From Labia minor (taxonomy: Eukaryota > Arthropoda > Insecta > Dermaptera > Spongiphoridae): 64,000 nucleotides of DNA. The notes beneath the pieces were generated by a model. That model did no database searches. It worked only from the letters and a program-made list of their open reading frames with translations, and was not told the origin of the DNA. The stretch spans positions 27,186,221 through 27,250,220 of the forward strand of contig OY720347.1 in the NCBI GenBank assembly GCA_963082975.1. Direction: 5' to 3'. Of the stretch, positions 49,430-61,652 are shown piece after piece (positions within the stretch are counted from its first letter, which is position 1; every line of letters begins with the position of its first letter). A program made the position numbers and the translations under genes.

Positions 49430-50125
49430 TTTATCGAGGCGAGAGTGATGCACATCAATTCAAATCTACGAGCTGTTCTTCGAGTTTAATCTGCGAGAAA
49501 TATCAACCCTTTATTAACTCCGAGGTCAGTATTTATTATTAATTTTATTTTTAATTCAATTTAAATTTATTGATTATAAACTAATAAGTTATTTTTCTTC
49601 TTCTATTTCATGTTTCAATCTTCGTTCCTGTTACTGAATGTTGATTTGAATTCTTGATTATCTTCTCCATCCTTCATGACGATGAAATGATTTAAATACA
49701 GCTCTCCAAATGTAAGTAATAATCGTTATTTATTTAGCATGGCGCACTTTAAAATAGAAAATGTAAATATAATATTTAAAGTAAAGTTTAATATAATATA
49801 GAAAGTAGAATTAAATTACAATGATTTTTTGCTTTTGATAATATTCATTAGGAGATTATAGAGAAATATATTAAATTATATGACAGAATTTAGTGAGATT
49901 AGGGAATTTCAGAGTACATCTTTCAAGAAGAAGCATTGATAAAGGAGGCAGAAGAGACAAAGGTATTTTTAGAATTAGTAGGTTTCGATGCGTTATACTG
50001 GGAGGGTGGCTATTTTTTGATATATATAGTTGTTAGGAATTTTCAGGTGGTTGCCTCCTACATCCATGCATATTCTCATCATACTAATTCATAGATTAGA
50101 TTAGAATTAATAAATAAATAAAATG
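49430..50125 (+). other. Possible spliced transcript, unproven
   Basis: Plus-strand blocks with splice-like borders lie here: one ending ATTAACTCCGAG before GTCAGT (49524), a small one between TAAATACAG and GTAAGT (49702-49711), one between ATTTCAG and GTATTT (about 49910-49964), and one after TTTTCAG (50046) that ends near an AATAAATAAATAAAATG tail. The last two join in one frame to a short basic stretch with SRRSIDKGGRRDKGG. I cannot find a start codon that joins them, so no protein is claimed. Confidence 0.2.
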
Positions 50126-50309
50126 TGGGTGGATAAAACAAATGTCATGCTATTATTTAAGGGATGGATTGCATGAATTGCACTCCAGGTCTGAATTGTG
50201 CCATTTTGTATTACTGAGAGTGTATTTGAGGTGGATTGGATGCACGGGAATTCGGGAAGGTAATTCAGCACTGTTCCGAAATGGGATTAGCCTGAACAGG
50301 AACAAATTG

Positions 50310-50390
50310 TTGGTCAGATATGTAAAAATCTCCACATGTGAAATTTGGTGTGAAAACAATACCTCCCTTACTATTGTCGCTCGGTAAAAA
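50310..50390 (+). repeat. Repeat family B end fragment
   Basis: About 80 bases match the right end of the family (GATATGTAAAAATCTCCACA through TACTATTGTCGCTCGGTAAA). From 50390 to 51085 the DNA is A+T-rich with no gene. Confidence 0.7.
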
Positions 50391-51085
50391 GTGAACAGGA
50401 GGAAACCAAAGTACGATTTTAAAAATCAAATATAATAATTTAAATAAACACATTTCATAAATTAATATGAAAAAACAAACTAGATTTAATAATAATTTAT
50501 TTTTGCTTAGCCACCGCGAACATGATTTACCAATCGGTCTTTCCCAAATGGTTTCCTCACATATAAACTTATTTTAGTTTTTAATTTTTTTTAAGGCTTT
50601 TATCACTCTTTTTAGCCACGTGTTTAATTATATTTTGAGATGGATAGCAATCATGTAATTCGTCCAAATTGCAAGAAAAATCCTATTTTCAAATATTCTA
50701 ATCTATTTTCGTTCTCTAAAGTCAGTATGTTACTATGCTTTGCTAAATTCTACGAATTATTGATATATATACTGAAATTTTAAATTTATATTTTTTTCCC
50801 AAATATTTGTCTTATCGAAAATATTTAATCTATTGTTTACTTATTTGATTTGAATTTGATTGAATGATATACTCATAATATTTCCTCTTAATATGATAGT
50901 ATATTTAATATTTAAATAATATTCAAGATAATTTTGTATGTTGTTGAGAGAGTCATTATCATGAAATTATTGAATATCTGTTCTATTTTCTTTTTTAAAA
51001 AGAAGATTAATAACTACGTTCCTCAAAAGACAAGTGACTACTTAACACTGACTTACATCACACATATCAGACAGTTTCTTTATAT

Positions 51086-51384
51086 CAGGGCTTCTTAAAC
51101 TATGGGTCGCGACTCCCAGGGGGGTCGCGAGACTACTTAAAGAGGGTCGCAAAGATCTGATACTTTTGAATCATTATAAATAAAATTTTAAAATTATTAA
51201 ATTATATATATGTGAAATGAATGGGTATGTATTCTTTAATCCTTATTTTATTTACATTGTAAAATAGTGCAATATTACATCTACATCTACGGTTAATATA
51301 TATTTAATTATATGGAGGAGGGGGTCGTTTAAAATTTCCTAAGCTTGAAGGGGGTCGCTATATAAAAAAGTTTAAGAAGCCCTG
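51086..51384. mobile_element. 299-bp hAT MITE with exact 8-bp target duplication
   Basis: Starts CAGGGCTTCTTAAACTATGG and ends AAAGTTTAAGAAGCCCTG. CTTTATAT lies on both sides. The inside has GGGTCGCGACTCCCAGGGGG and GGAGGGGGTCG, common in hAT-derived MITEs. No coding. Confidence 0.92.
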
Positions 51385-52134
51385 CTTTATATATCCAGAC
51401 GAGGATAAGCAATCCTATAAAAGCTAAATGACGTGAGCTGAACGCCACCCTTATTTGAGATTAGATATTAGATCTGAAACAATACGATTGAATGTTAAGA
51501 ATAGTCATAGATTATTTAATTATATATTAATTAAGGTCGTAGCTTAGTTGTAATATCAATTCAGAAGAAACGCTTATAATATAATAATAGATGAAGTAAA
51601 ATGTTATTTTTCTATTTATTTCGACGTCGAAAATAACGAAGTTAGGCTTATCGAATTTAGATTAAAAAACGTCGGTTTGTTTGATAACTTTTGTTCTTTA
51701 TTAAGGCAATTTTATAATTTCGCGATTGAAGAAGTCATCATCTCTATTGGTATATGTCTATCTTTTTACTTAAGTTATTTTATTTATTTTAGAAATTCAA
51801 TTAATTTTATTTTAATCTTGTAGATTAAAATTAAATATAAATGATGAAGTTTTAAAAGTTGTAAATAAAAGTAGTTATATATATATTTATATATAAACCT
51901 ATATTTTCATTTAGGTCAGAGTTTTTAGTTCGATTTTCTATTATTTCTTAAGGAAATAATCAGATTTTTGCCATTAATTTTTAAAATAATATGCGCAATA
52001 AGAAAGAATACAAATTAATATTTGTTTTAGTGATCCATTATTAATCAATTCATTTTACTTTCTAACTAGATAAAATTTTAATTCAAATAAATAACTATTT
52101 ATCACAAAGCTATTTAAGAATACTTCATTTCAAG

Positions 52135-55100
52135 ATGAACAATGATCAGGTTAATGGGGAAAAATCCAAAATATTGGGTTGGTTAATTTACATTGGATAT
52201 ACTGCAGGATCATGGCCTTTAAAAAATTCAGGGATTTTTTATAAAATATTCCAGGTAAATTAATTAATTATTCTTCAATTACCTAATTAATTGAACAAAT
52301 ATATTAAGCCAATATATATTATTGAATAAAGTAGTTTTGCACAGTATACTTATTATACAATAGCATCTATACAATATAGTCTATAATTTTGCAAATCCCA
52401 TATTAATTTTAAAAAATCTGGAGTATCTCCACTCGACTATATCTCAAATATGAATTTAATTAATTTAACACATGTATTATATGTAAATTAAATTTATAAA
52501 TTATAAAATATAAATTAAAATTAATAAATAATATTTATTAAACCAGCAGAAGGTATAGAAGAAATATAAATGATATATAATTAATTAATTTTAATATAAT
52601 TAGCGATTAATTACTTTTAGTAACTAATTCCTTTTGTATTGCTCCGATTAATTTTTTTCAACGGATTCTGAAGCATAAATATTGATTTCCGGATAGATTT
52701 TCAGTTTGAAAGTAATTAAAATTATTTTATAGGTTTAAATTTAATGATGAATTGTTATTAATCAGGTTTAGTGCCAATGAAAGAGGGTTAGTTTTCCCCT
52801 TAAATGGCATAGAGAAAAAATCCTTTTTTATATATGTCCCGGAGAGAAAATGAAACAAAGGAATAAAATAAAACCTTTTTTTATGAAGATACTATGAGTA
52901 CAATATTCTATATACATTTATAAAATCTTACAATAAAAATTATTTATTTATAAATATAATATAATAATTATATTATCCAATAATAACATTTACTTAACAT
53001 AAATACATAAAACGAGTTATAGAAGATTAACAATTTCTTTTCATTTGATTAATATTTGCAAATTTTCGTATAATTTCATCTTTTCTATTTCTCTTGTTAT
53101 ATTAAATAAATTTATCAAATTAACATTGCATTAAAAAGGAGAAAATAATATAAATATAAAAATTTTTTATAAAATAACGTTTTTCTCATGGACTAAAAAG
53201 AATAAAATAATTTTCCTATAAGCCTGACAAAGTTTATAGATGTATGGATGTATTGCTTCACCTAACAACGTTGGGCGCTTTTAGTTTTCATTAGATTTCT
53301 AGGCAATTCACTTCCTTTATAGAGCTATTTCTATAATAATAAAAGCAAGTGTAATGTGTGTGTCTGTTTGTCTCTCTGACCGAGCGCTCCAGGCAAATCT
53401 ATCGCACGCAGGGACATGGAATTTTTTACACGGAAGCACAAAGGGGCTGGCCACCAGACCTCGAAGCCCGATTTTCGATTTTTTAATTAGAAAAATTTTA
53501 AAAGAATTATAAAGAATAATTAATTAAAAATAGTTTAGTTACCATACTAGATCATAGAGGCGCTGGTGGCGATAATTTGGCGGTAATTTAAATTCTGAGC
53601 AATGTGCAGATAAAAATCTTTTTATATATCTATTGATATTTACAATATCTCAATTGATCTTATTGGCCTTTTAAACTTTGAAAACATTCACATTACGGCT
53701 ATAAATTAATACTATTAATTTTTAAGATTATGTGAGTAAATTATTTTAATTAAGAAAATTTGATCTCATAATTGGATTTTCACGTAAGATTTTAATATAT
53801 AATATATTTTTTAATATTATTTTTATAGTAGTTTAGTGTTATGCTAATTTTATATTTTATTTTTATTTTGTTTACTTTGATTTTTTTTTAAATAAATTAA
53901 TAACATTTAAAGTAGCATAAAAAAATTAATCGAGGCAGGAAAATTGATGGGGTTTGAAATTAATAGTGATAAGACAAAATAATTAGTATCAGAGAGAATA
54001 ATATTTGCAAAGAATTTAAATCGAGGTTGCAATCTGGAAATTATTATCAAAGGGGATCAAAATTATTAAATTATTAATTGTATTATATGGGTGGGAGGCA
54101 TGGTCTATAACCCTGGGAGATGAGAGTAGATTCAGAGTATTTGAGAATAGGATTCTTCCCAGCATTTATGGGCCAAAGAAAGATGAGGACACCGGGGAAT
54201 GGTGGAGACTGCATAACAAGGAATTGCATGACCTCTATGCATCTCTAGATATAGTTAGGGTTATAAAAGCGAGAAGGCTGGGATCGGCAGGGCACATGGC
54301 TAGAATGGGAGAGGAAAAATATATTGGTGGGGAGTTCGATTGGAAAACGTCCGTTTGGAAGACCAATTGTGAACAGGGCGGACAATGTAGGAAGGAACGT
54401 GAGAGAGATGGGACAGGGTAGGAGTTAGATGGTTATAGCTCAGAATAGGGACACTCGGGGGGGGGGGGGGTACAGGGGGCGGAGTTTCATATATAGTATA
54501 AATACATACCACATTAAAACACTTAATTAACAAGTAACATTATATCTTCTAATATAATCAATTGTTTTAGATTTGTTTGATAATATGTAAATTTATTAAA
54601 AATTCTTTTAAATTTTGATACATTGATATAAGTATATTACAGTGAAAAAATAATAAAAGATTAATTTTTTAGGTCTTAACCTATCAATTTTATTGCATGA
54701 TAAAAATATTTGTCAGTTTATGTGTTAAATAAAATTTTTATTATTACAAAAATTTGACTTGGTTTAAATAAATAAAACTAAATGCGCCCAACGTTTTTTC
54801 GTTGAATATGAAGCAATTCATCCATAAACTTTGTCAGGCTTATAGAAAAATTATTTTATTCTTTTTAGTCCATGAGAAAAACGTTATTTTTTAAAAGTAT
54901 TTTATATTTATATTATTGCGTAATCTTGTCTACATACACACACACACACAGACATTTTTCTCAACCTTAGTGAAAATGACTCAGGCACTTCAAAACGTAT
55001 AAAAACATCAAAATCTCGACATGGAAAATTTACGTGATCGCAATAATATTTTTGGAGAGATAGTAAAAATCATTCAATTGATTTAGTTTTATCTGTTTAT

Positions 55101-58100
55101 CTTAAAGGGTTTTAAAAACTACCATATAAGGGTAAAGTTATCTATCAAATAACTTTTCAAAAGTGGGAGTAATTGTTTGACTACATAATAATCAAAATCA
55201 TCTTCTTTTCTTGAATTAAATAAATATAATACAATACAATATTTATTTTAATTCTTTATATTATACATATATATATTATAAATAAAAATTTATTTAATTA
55301 TAAATATTAATGATTTATGAAATATTAATAATAGCAAAAAGAAAAAAGAGAAAGAAAGGAGGGATAAAAAAATGTATTTTTAAAATAAATAAAAATCATT
55401 TACTTAAAATATTTAAAATATATCAAATAATTTAGTAAATACATGTAATATTGCGAATTTAAAAAATTTAATCTCGAAAAAAAACAATTTGATAAATAAT
55501 AAATATAATAAATAAATAAAATTTGAATCTAAAATTTTCCAAAATTTCTATTTCATAAGAATAATTCAACATTTCAGGCGATTCATTTTAATTCATTTGT
55601 TCCCAAAAAATTAACTAAATCTATTTTATATAGATATATATCTATAAACTTGTATATCCAACATTACAGAAATATTAGGATTTAATTAGTATTGATTAGT
55701 AAATCGACTCAGGTCATTTTTTTTTTATCGGAGAATTAAATCAAATTTTAGTGGAGATTTTATAAGTCTTTTTTACTTATAATATCTTTAATAACAATAT
55801 AATCCCATTTCACAGCAATATGTTTACATACTTATGATTTAATTTTTAAAAATTGTAAACTAATTTTAAAATAATATGCTTTCTAGTTATATGCTTTTAT
55901 TTTATATACGAGTTTCGTCATATGCATCTTTTTAGATGCTTTTTTGTCTAAAAATATAACATATGTAATAACTCTGTTTATGGGCTTATCGCCTTGAAGA
56001 GTTTAATAAAGGTAACAAAATTATTAAAAAAAAAAAATTATTAATAGTAACATTATTATTAATATAAAATATCATTCTCAATTTATTGTAATGATTTTTT
56101 TAGTTTATAAATATGTTAAGAAATCAGAAAAAAATTAAAATGATAGATAAATTACTTTTCAAACTTTATCATGAATTTGGATTAAACAATGAAAGTAAAA
56201 AAGAAAATAATAAAATCCGAGGAGAATTATCTATTTTATATTTTATCTATTTATCACCTATTCTATTTTGTTACTCCTTATTATATATCTATGGATTTGT
56301 TTTACCTGCTACAGAAAAAGAACAAAAAATACAAGGAATTGAAATAGCTAATTTTAATAAAAAATTTTGTTATAATTTTTGGATTCCGTTTAAAGTAACA
56401 ACTATTAATCAATTTTATATTATCCAATTGTTTGTTATGTTTTCAATTCATTTTGCTAGTGTAATGACAATTTCCAGTGATTTTATCAAAATTACTTTTC
56501 TTTGGCATTTAAATCATCATTTAAGAACGTTGAAAAATGAATTTAAAAATTTTGTAAATCAAAATAAAATATTAATGAAAAAAAATCTTGTGGATTGTGT
56601 GATTTATCATCGAAAATTGATAAAGTATGATTTAAAAAATTTTAATAGGTTTATTTAAAAAAAACATAAAAATATATTTTAATGATTTTACAGTTTAATT
56701 CAACCAATTTCAGATGTTATTGGTTTTGATATCTTTCTGGATTGTTTTGCATTTATGATAGGCTTTGCAATGTGTGGATTTTTATTAATAACGGTAAATA
56801 TAAGATAATAGCATTATTTATTTATCTTTTTTCTTATCTTAACTTATAAATATTCATAAATACAAATTATGTATATTTATTTTAATTATTTTCTACTAGA
56901 TAGATTTGAAATTAGATAAAAAAATCTAAAATTTTATCTTTTGTAGTTATTAATTCTTAATAAAACAAGAAATTGAAAAAGATTGATTAAAATTTATTTT
57001 TCAATAAAATAAAAATATAGAATTTATTATCGAATTAATTATTGTTTATTGAAAAAAAACTTGTTAGTACTTTATTAATTATTTATTATTTTAACTTGTA
57101 TAAATTGATTGATTTTTAAATATTGAATGTTAGAGGATCAGGGGCAAATAATAATAATTTCAATTAAAGGATAAAACAAAATAAAATTGATTGTAATCTT
57201 GGAAGTAAAATTTTATTTTTATTCAAAAATGGTATTTAATAAAAGTAGTTAATAAAATTTGCAATTGGTTTTAGGGTTCTGATATTGATTCTGAGATTTT
57301 AATCATTTTCTTTTATGGAATTGACTTTTTAATAGTATTAATCATTTTTATGGTAATAGGAGAATTAAATTATAAAAAGGTAAGAAATTTATACTTCTAT
57401 TTCAAAGTTATTGCTCAAATTCAATTTGGTTTGTGAACAAAATTATAAATTTAATTTAATGCAGGGATGAGCAACCCGCCCAACAACTTTGTCTGATCCT
57501 CCAAGCATAATGGTACAATATTTAAAATTTAATAATTTATTATATTGTTTTTGTTTGTCTGCGGCCCGCCAAGAAATGTCGAATGTTGGTTTGGCCCTTT
57601 TTATAAAAGAGGTTGTTCATCCCTGATTTAATATATATATATATATATATAATGATGAAATGGAATAAATGGTAAAAGTTGAGCTCTACCTTAGTTGTAA
57701 TGACAAATGATCATGTAAAATGAATAAATTCGGTTTCATCTTTACTATTAACTATTATTAAAATATTAATAGAATTTAATCCCCAACCCCCTTAAAAAAA
57801 TTGAATTCATTGAAGTATTTTTTTTAAATTTATTTTATTTTATATCTGGTACAATTAAAAAAAGTCATTATATAAAGTTTTAAGTATAAAAACTGCTCAG
57901 AGAAGGCTTTGATACTTTACCGGAAAATTTGAAACTAATGCTTTATATCCACTCTACACTGTATATTTTTACCGATCGAGTAAGGGAGTTATTGTTTTCA
58001 CACCAAATTTCACATGTGGAGATTTTTACATATCTCCACGAATCATGCATTTTCTTAACAGAATAAATTGACCTGTAACCAGGTCCGAACCGACCGACAA

Positions 58101-61100
58101 TTTTGAAGTAAATTAATTTCCAGCTACAGAAACAATTTCAAATAATTTTAATATATCTATTAATGTAATAAAAAACAAATATGGATATAACATAAATATT
58201 TTTATTTTTATTTTATTTATAATAAATATATATGGAGGCGCTGGTTGTGGTGTCATATAGTTTTAAATTAAGAAAAAACTAATGAATATGATTTTACCCG
58301 TGGATAAAACCAATACAAAGTGCATGATTCGTGGTGATATGTAAAAAATCTCCTCATGTGAAATTTGGTGTGAAAATAACCCTTCCCTTCCTATCGTCGA
58401 TCGCTAATACTATCACTTCCGGTTTCCGGATTTGCATCAAAAGTTGATCAATTCATCATACTGAGGCATTAAGTAAATATTATTATACCAAATTTCATCA
58501 AAATCCGTTAAGCCGTTCAAGCTGTACACATCTATACGGACGCATTAAATAAATTATAATTCACAAATTTCTTCTTATATAAAAATTTAAACTCAAATTT
58601 TAATTATAATAATTCTATTAGTATTAGTAGTAGTTTTATATAATCTATTCAGCTTCATAAATTCCTGTTTTTAAAGAAACACTTATACATATAATATATA
58701 TTTTAATAATTTAATGAATCATGTGAAATATACATCAATTAAATATATTGTAGATTATCTTCTTTTTTAAATTTACATTTAAATGGTTGTATAAAATAAT
58801 AAAAAATGAGCCTCTAGTTATTTTTGATATTAATAAAATCATCAATTCAAGGGTTATAGAAGAATATTATCAAGGGGGGTATTAATACTAATCGGTTTAA
58901 GTGAATTTTTCTGTCCATTTACATTACAATTTCCCGCGGAGAAAGCAATGAATAATTCCTTAGTAAGTTTTTATATACTTATCAATAAAATAAAGTTTCA
59001 GGATCTATCATTCAATGTTTATGAATCCAAATGGATAGAAACCAAAGATGAAGAAACGAAATTTATGCTTCTTTTAATTATGATGAGAAGTAGAAATGTT
59101 AAACCAATGACTGGTACCATTTTTATCACTTTGTCATGTGAAACATTAGCATCGGTATGTTCATATTAATTAATTGAATTGATTTTTATAGATTAACTAG
59201 CTGCCCCGAGCGCCTTCGGCGCTCTCCGCACCTAGACGGGGGCTCCGCCCCCTGTACCCCCCCGAGTAAAAGGTTTTCATCCATTTTGTTTCAATCAGTA
59301 TATTACATAAAACATTCATTTCTTTTTGTGTTCTTTTATTTAAAATACATTTTAATTTAATCACTAAATTAATTATATATATTATTATTGTATATGCTAT
59401 ATCTATCTATCTATGTGACTCTAAGGAACTCGAAAGTTCTAGGCCGCAGCAACCACATTTCTCCAAGTGTCCCTATCCTGAGCCCTTGTCCCATCTCTCT
59501 TACGTCCCTTCCTACACGTCCTTGGTCTTCCAAGCGGACGTTTTCCAATCCAAAATCTTTTTCCTCTCCCATTCTAGCCGCGTCCCCTGCCTATCGCAGC
59601 TTTTTCGCTTTTATAACCCTAACTATTTCTGAAGATGCATAGAGGTCATGCAATTCCTCGATGTGCAGTCTCCGCCATTCCCCGGTGACCTCATCTTTCT
59701 TTGGCCAATAAATGCTGGAAAGAATACTCTGGATCTACTCTCATCTCCCAGGGTCATAGACCTTGCGTCCCACCCATATAATACAACAGGCAAAATAATT
59801 GGTTTATATATTTTAATTTTGATTCCTTTTGATAATAATTTTGATGAGATAAGCCTCTTTACTGCATGATAACAGGCGTTTCCCGATTACAACTTCGATT
59901 TAAATATATATATTCTTCTCAAATATTATTATCCTTCGTGATTACATTCAATTTTTCTACATATTCAAATTCTACATTTTGTATATAGATTTTGTTACTA
60001 AATATTTTTTCTTATCACCATTAATTTCAATCTGAATTAGAAGAAAATTATAAATTACCTCCTCTTCCAGCCCATTTACCTATCCAGGCATCTTAATTTC
60101 TTAACACTCCGTTTTTTTAAATTTAAAATAAAAGGAGATAAATAGTTTTAAATTATATTCGAATGGTCTATTATATTCTATATATCAGTATTTTTTTCTG
60201 AATTTAATACCAACTTGATTTTCAAAATGTTCCATTCGTTATCCATATGATTGATTACATGTGTTAAAATTTAAAAAAATTCAAATATTCTAATTTTTAA
60301 ATTTAAATACAATTGAATATTATTTTTTATTAATATCATATCAAAAAAGAGAATTTATTAAAAATTAAAAATAAAAAAAGAAGCCTATTAATAAAAAAAT
60401 ATAATAGAATACAATAATTTTGATTTAAAACAAATTTTAATTTTAAAAAAAAAATACTCAATATAAAAAAGACATAAATTTAAAACATCTCGTAATATCA
60501 TTTGTCTAAAAAACATATTTTAATTAACCAAGAAATCATTTTTTCACTTAAAATATATTTGTAATTAATAATTGAAACAAAAACAAAAATAATAAAATTT
60601 TGTCATTTTAATTGAAGTTTTGAAAATATTTTTGTATTGATAAAAGTTTAAAAATAATATATTCAGTTTTTTTAAGCTTTCACTTTCAAATAGAAAAGAA
60701 GAAATATTCAATTATATAGAAAGAATAAATAAAAATTAAGTTAAATATGATCTAAATATTTTATTAAATAAATTTAAATGAGAACTTTTAGAATAAATTA
60801 TTTAATTTAATTGATATTTAAATATTAGAATTTAAAATAAAAAGTGAAATATTATAATAATTTTTAAATTCTGGGCAATATGCAGACAAAAACCTTTTTT
60901 TATATATAGATAGTCGAGCTGGGGATGGCATTATGGGTTTTTCCAAAAAGAGAAAGTTACCTCCCCCCCCCCCCCGAGGCCCTAGTAGGGATTAATTTAA
61001 TTATTTATTATATTTCAAAGGAATATTTTAATATCATTTTAAATGAATGGATGAAAATTCAAATTTTATATAGTTTTTTATATATGTTTATTTATGCAGA

Positions 61101-61652
61101 AAAAATTAATTGACATAATTATTAATTTAATTAAATAAAATTTAATTTAATAAAATATTAAAATAATAAAAATTAATAAATTTAAAAAAAAAAATATATA
61201 ATACTTAAAGAAAAAAATGTGCCTTTGCAAGTTTCGAACTCAGGGTTGCACCCTGCACCCTGAGTCATAAGAAGACGCGCTAGCTCGCTCAGCCAGCAAC
61301 CGCTTTTGTTTGGAAGCTTCTTATAAGGGTATATATAAGATTTCAAATTTTTGCCACCAGCGCCTCTATGAGCTAGTATGGTAACTAAACTATTTTTAAT
61401 TAATTAGCATTTCCTGGACACACCTTACCAATTAGCGGTTTTCTAAAGGAAGTCTGACATGCCCTGAGACCTACTGAATATACATAAAAAATTTCATAAG
61501 AATCGGTCAAGCCGTTTCGGAGGAGTATGATTTCAAATTTTTGTGACACGAGAATTTTATATATAAGATTTAATTAATTTATTTATTTATTTTTATTTCA
61601 GATGATGCAATCCTCCTTCGCCTATATAACAGTATTAAAAAATATTGTTTAA
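52135..61652 (+). CDS. Diverged odorant receptor OR-F, seven exons over 9.5 kb, exon 2 problem
   Basis: Exons are 52135-52254 (start MNNDQVNGEKSKILGW), 55887-56011, 56104-56648, 56694-56793, 57275-57379, 59002-59154 and 61602-61652. Phases and most lengths equal those of OR-A to OR-D. Exon 1 shares SWPLKNSGIFYKIFQ with their WPYKNSGNLYKVYQ; exon 3 shares YGFVLPATEKEQKIQGI; the end is FAYITVLKNIV. With the 56011 donor (AAG before GTAACA), exon 2 matches the paralogues to its end but is one base out of frame after about codon 31. Using an earlier donor at 55965 (GTAATA) keeps the frame and gives 383 aa, losing 16 residues of that exon. So it is either a working shorter receptor or a recent pseudogene. 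The introns hold a fold-back unit, non-LTR pieces, a MITE and a family B copy. Confidence 0.72.
52395..52560 (+). repeat. Repeat family C end fragment in OR-F intron 1
   Basis: AAATCTGGAGTATCTCCACT and the A+T-rich stretch after it up to TTTATTAAACCAGC match 2965-3085. Confidence 0.5.
53335..53640 (+). repeat. Dispersed repeat shared with 60840-61400
   Basis: TTTAGTTACCATACTAG, GAGGCGCTGGTGGC and ATTCTGAGCAATGTGCAGA match 60865-60900 and, inverted, 61355-61400. No open frame. Confidence 0.45.
53935..54485 (+). mobile_element. Non-LTR retrotransposon C-terminal piece
   Basis: The plus strand reads TLGDESRFRVFENRILPS, then IYGPKKDEDTGEWWRLHNK, ELHDLYASLDIVRVIKARRL and GHMARMGEE. This is the conserved end of many non-LTR polymerases (family pattern R-R-L-x-W-x-G-H-x-A-R-M). 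The GC-rich 3' end starts at about 54458 (GGGGTACAGGGGGCGGAG) and is cut off. Upstream codons match the polymerase part at 29770. Confidence 0.75.
54917..55065 (+). repeat. Repeat family C, partial copy
   Basis: (CA)n run, then GAAAATGACTCAGGCACTTC and CTCGACATGGAAAATTTACG. From 55065 to 55886 the DNA is A+T-rich intron. Confidence 0.6.
57462..57625. mobile_element. 164-bp hAT-type MITE in OR-F intron 5
   Basis: Starts CAGGGATGAGCAACCCGCCC and ends GGTTGTTCATCCCTG. The 8-base flanks are ATTTAATG and ATTTAATA (7 of 8 match). Inner GCGGCCCGCC is common in such MITEs. Confidence 0.75.
57965..58545. repeat. Repeat family B, compound copy in OR-F intron 5
   Basis: Starts with an inverted right-end piece (57968-58060, TTTTTACCGATCGAGTAAGG) and continues with a left half in plus orientation (58070-58545) from GTAACCAGGTCCGAACCG to GTACACATCTATACGG. 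Two copies appear joined. Confidence 0.65.
59195..60000 (-). mobile_element. Non-LTR retrotransposon 3' part, inverted, in OR-F intron 6
   Basis: On the minus strand it gives, from 60000 down, the polymerase part (TTCAAATTCTACATTTTGT and AACAGGCGTTTCCCGATTAC on the plus strand), the C-terminal region and the GC hairpin end at 59205-59270 (GAGCGCCTTCGGCGCTC and GGGGGCTCCGCCCCC). It is the same family as 28004, 29590 and 53935. Frames are broken. The DNA at 60000-60840 is A+T-rich intron. Confidence 0.75.
60840..61585 (-). repeat. Dispersed repeat region with tRNA-like SINE head
   Basis: Bases 61318-61230, read on the minus strand, hold CTGGCTGAGCGAGCTAGC and CCCTGAGTTCGAAAC, which fit polymerase III A and B boxes of a tRNA-derived SINE. 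The downstream plus-strand part 61440-61575 has ATTTCATAAGAATCGGTCAA and GTCAAGCCGTTTCGGAGGA, a motif seen in many insect repeats. A run of 14 C lies at 60962-60975. A real tRNA gene is unlikely, as the anticodon stem does not pair. Confidence 0.4.

Larger units (their letters stand above)
53144..54916. mobile_element. Fold-back unit with arms of about 140 bp
   Basis: The arm at 53144-53284 (ATAACGTTTTTCTCATGGAC, AAGCCTGACAAAGTTTAT, AACGTTGGGCGC) returns nearly unchanged as a reverse complement at 54779-54916. Between the arms are a second repeat (53335-53640) and a non-LTR piece (53935-54485). It lies in OR-F intron 1. It may be a composite transposon or two inverted copies of one repeat. 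Confidence 0.65.

Noticed and set aside
50142..50453. Open frames on both strands
   Set aside because: They run into the family B fragment at 50310-50390 and show no domain or splice context.
54300..54533. Minus-strand proline-rich frame
   Set aside because: Antisense to the non-LTR C-terminal piece; proline run comes from a G tract.
61230..61320. tRNA gene
   Set aside because: A and B boxes are recognisable, but the anticodon stem does not pair and a dispersed repeat surrounds it; a SINE head is more likely.
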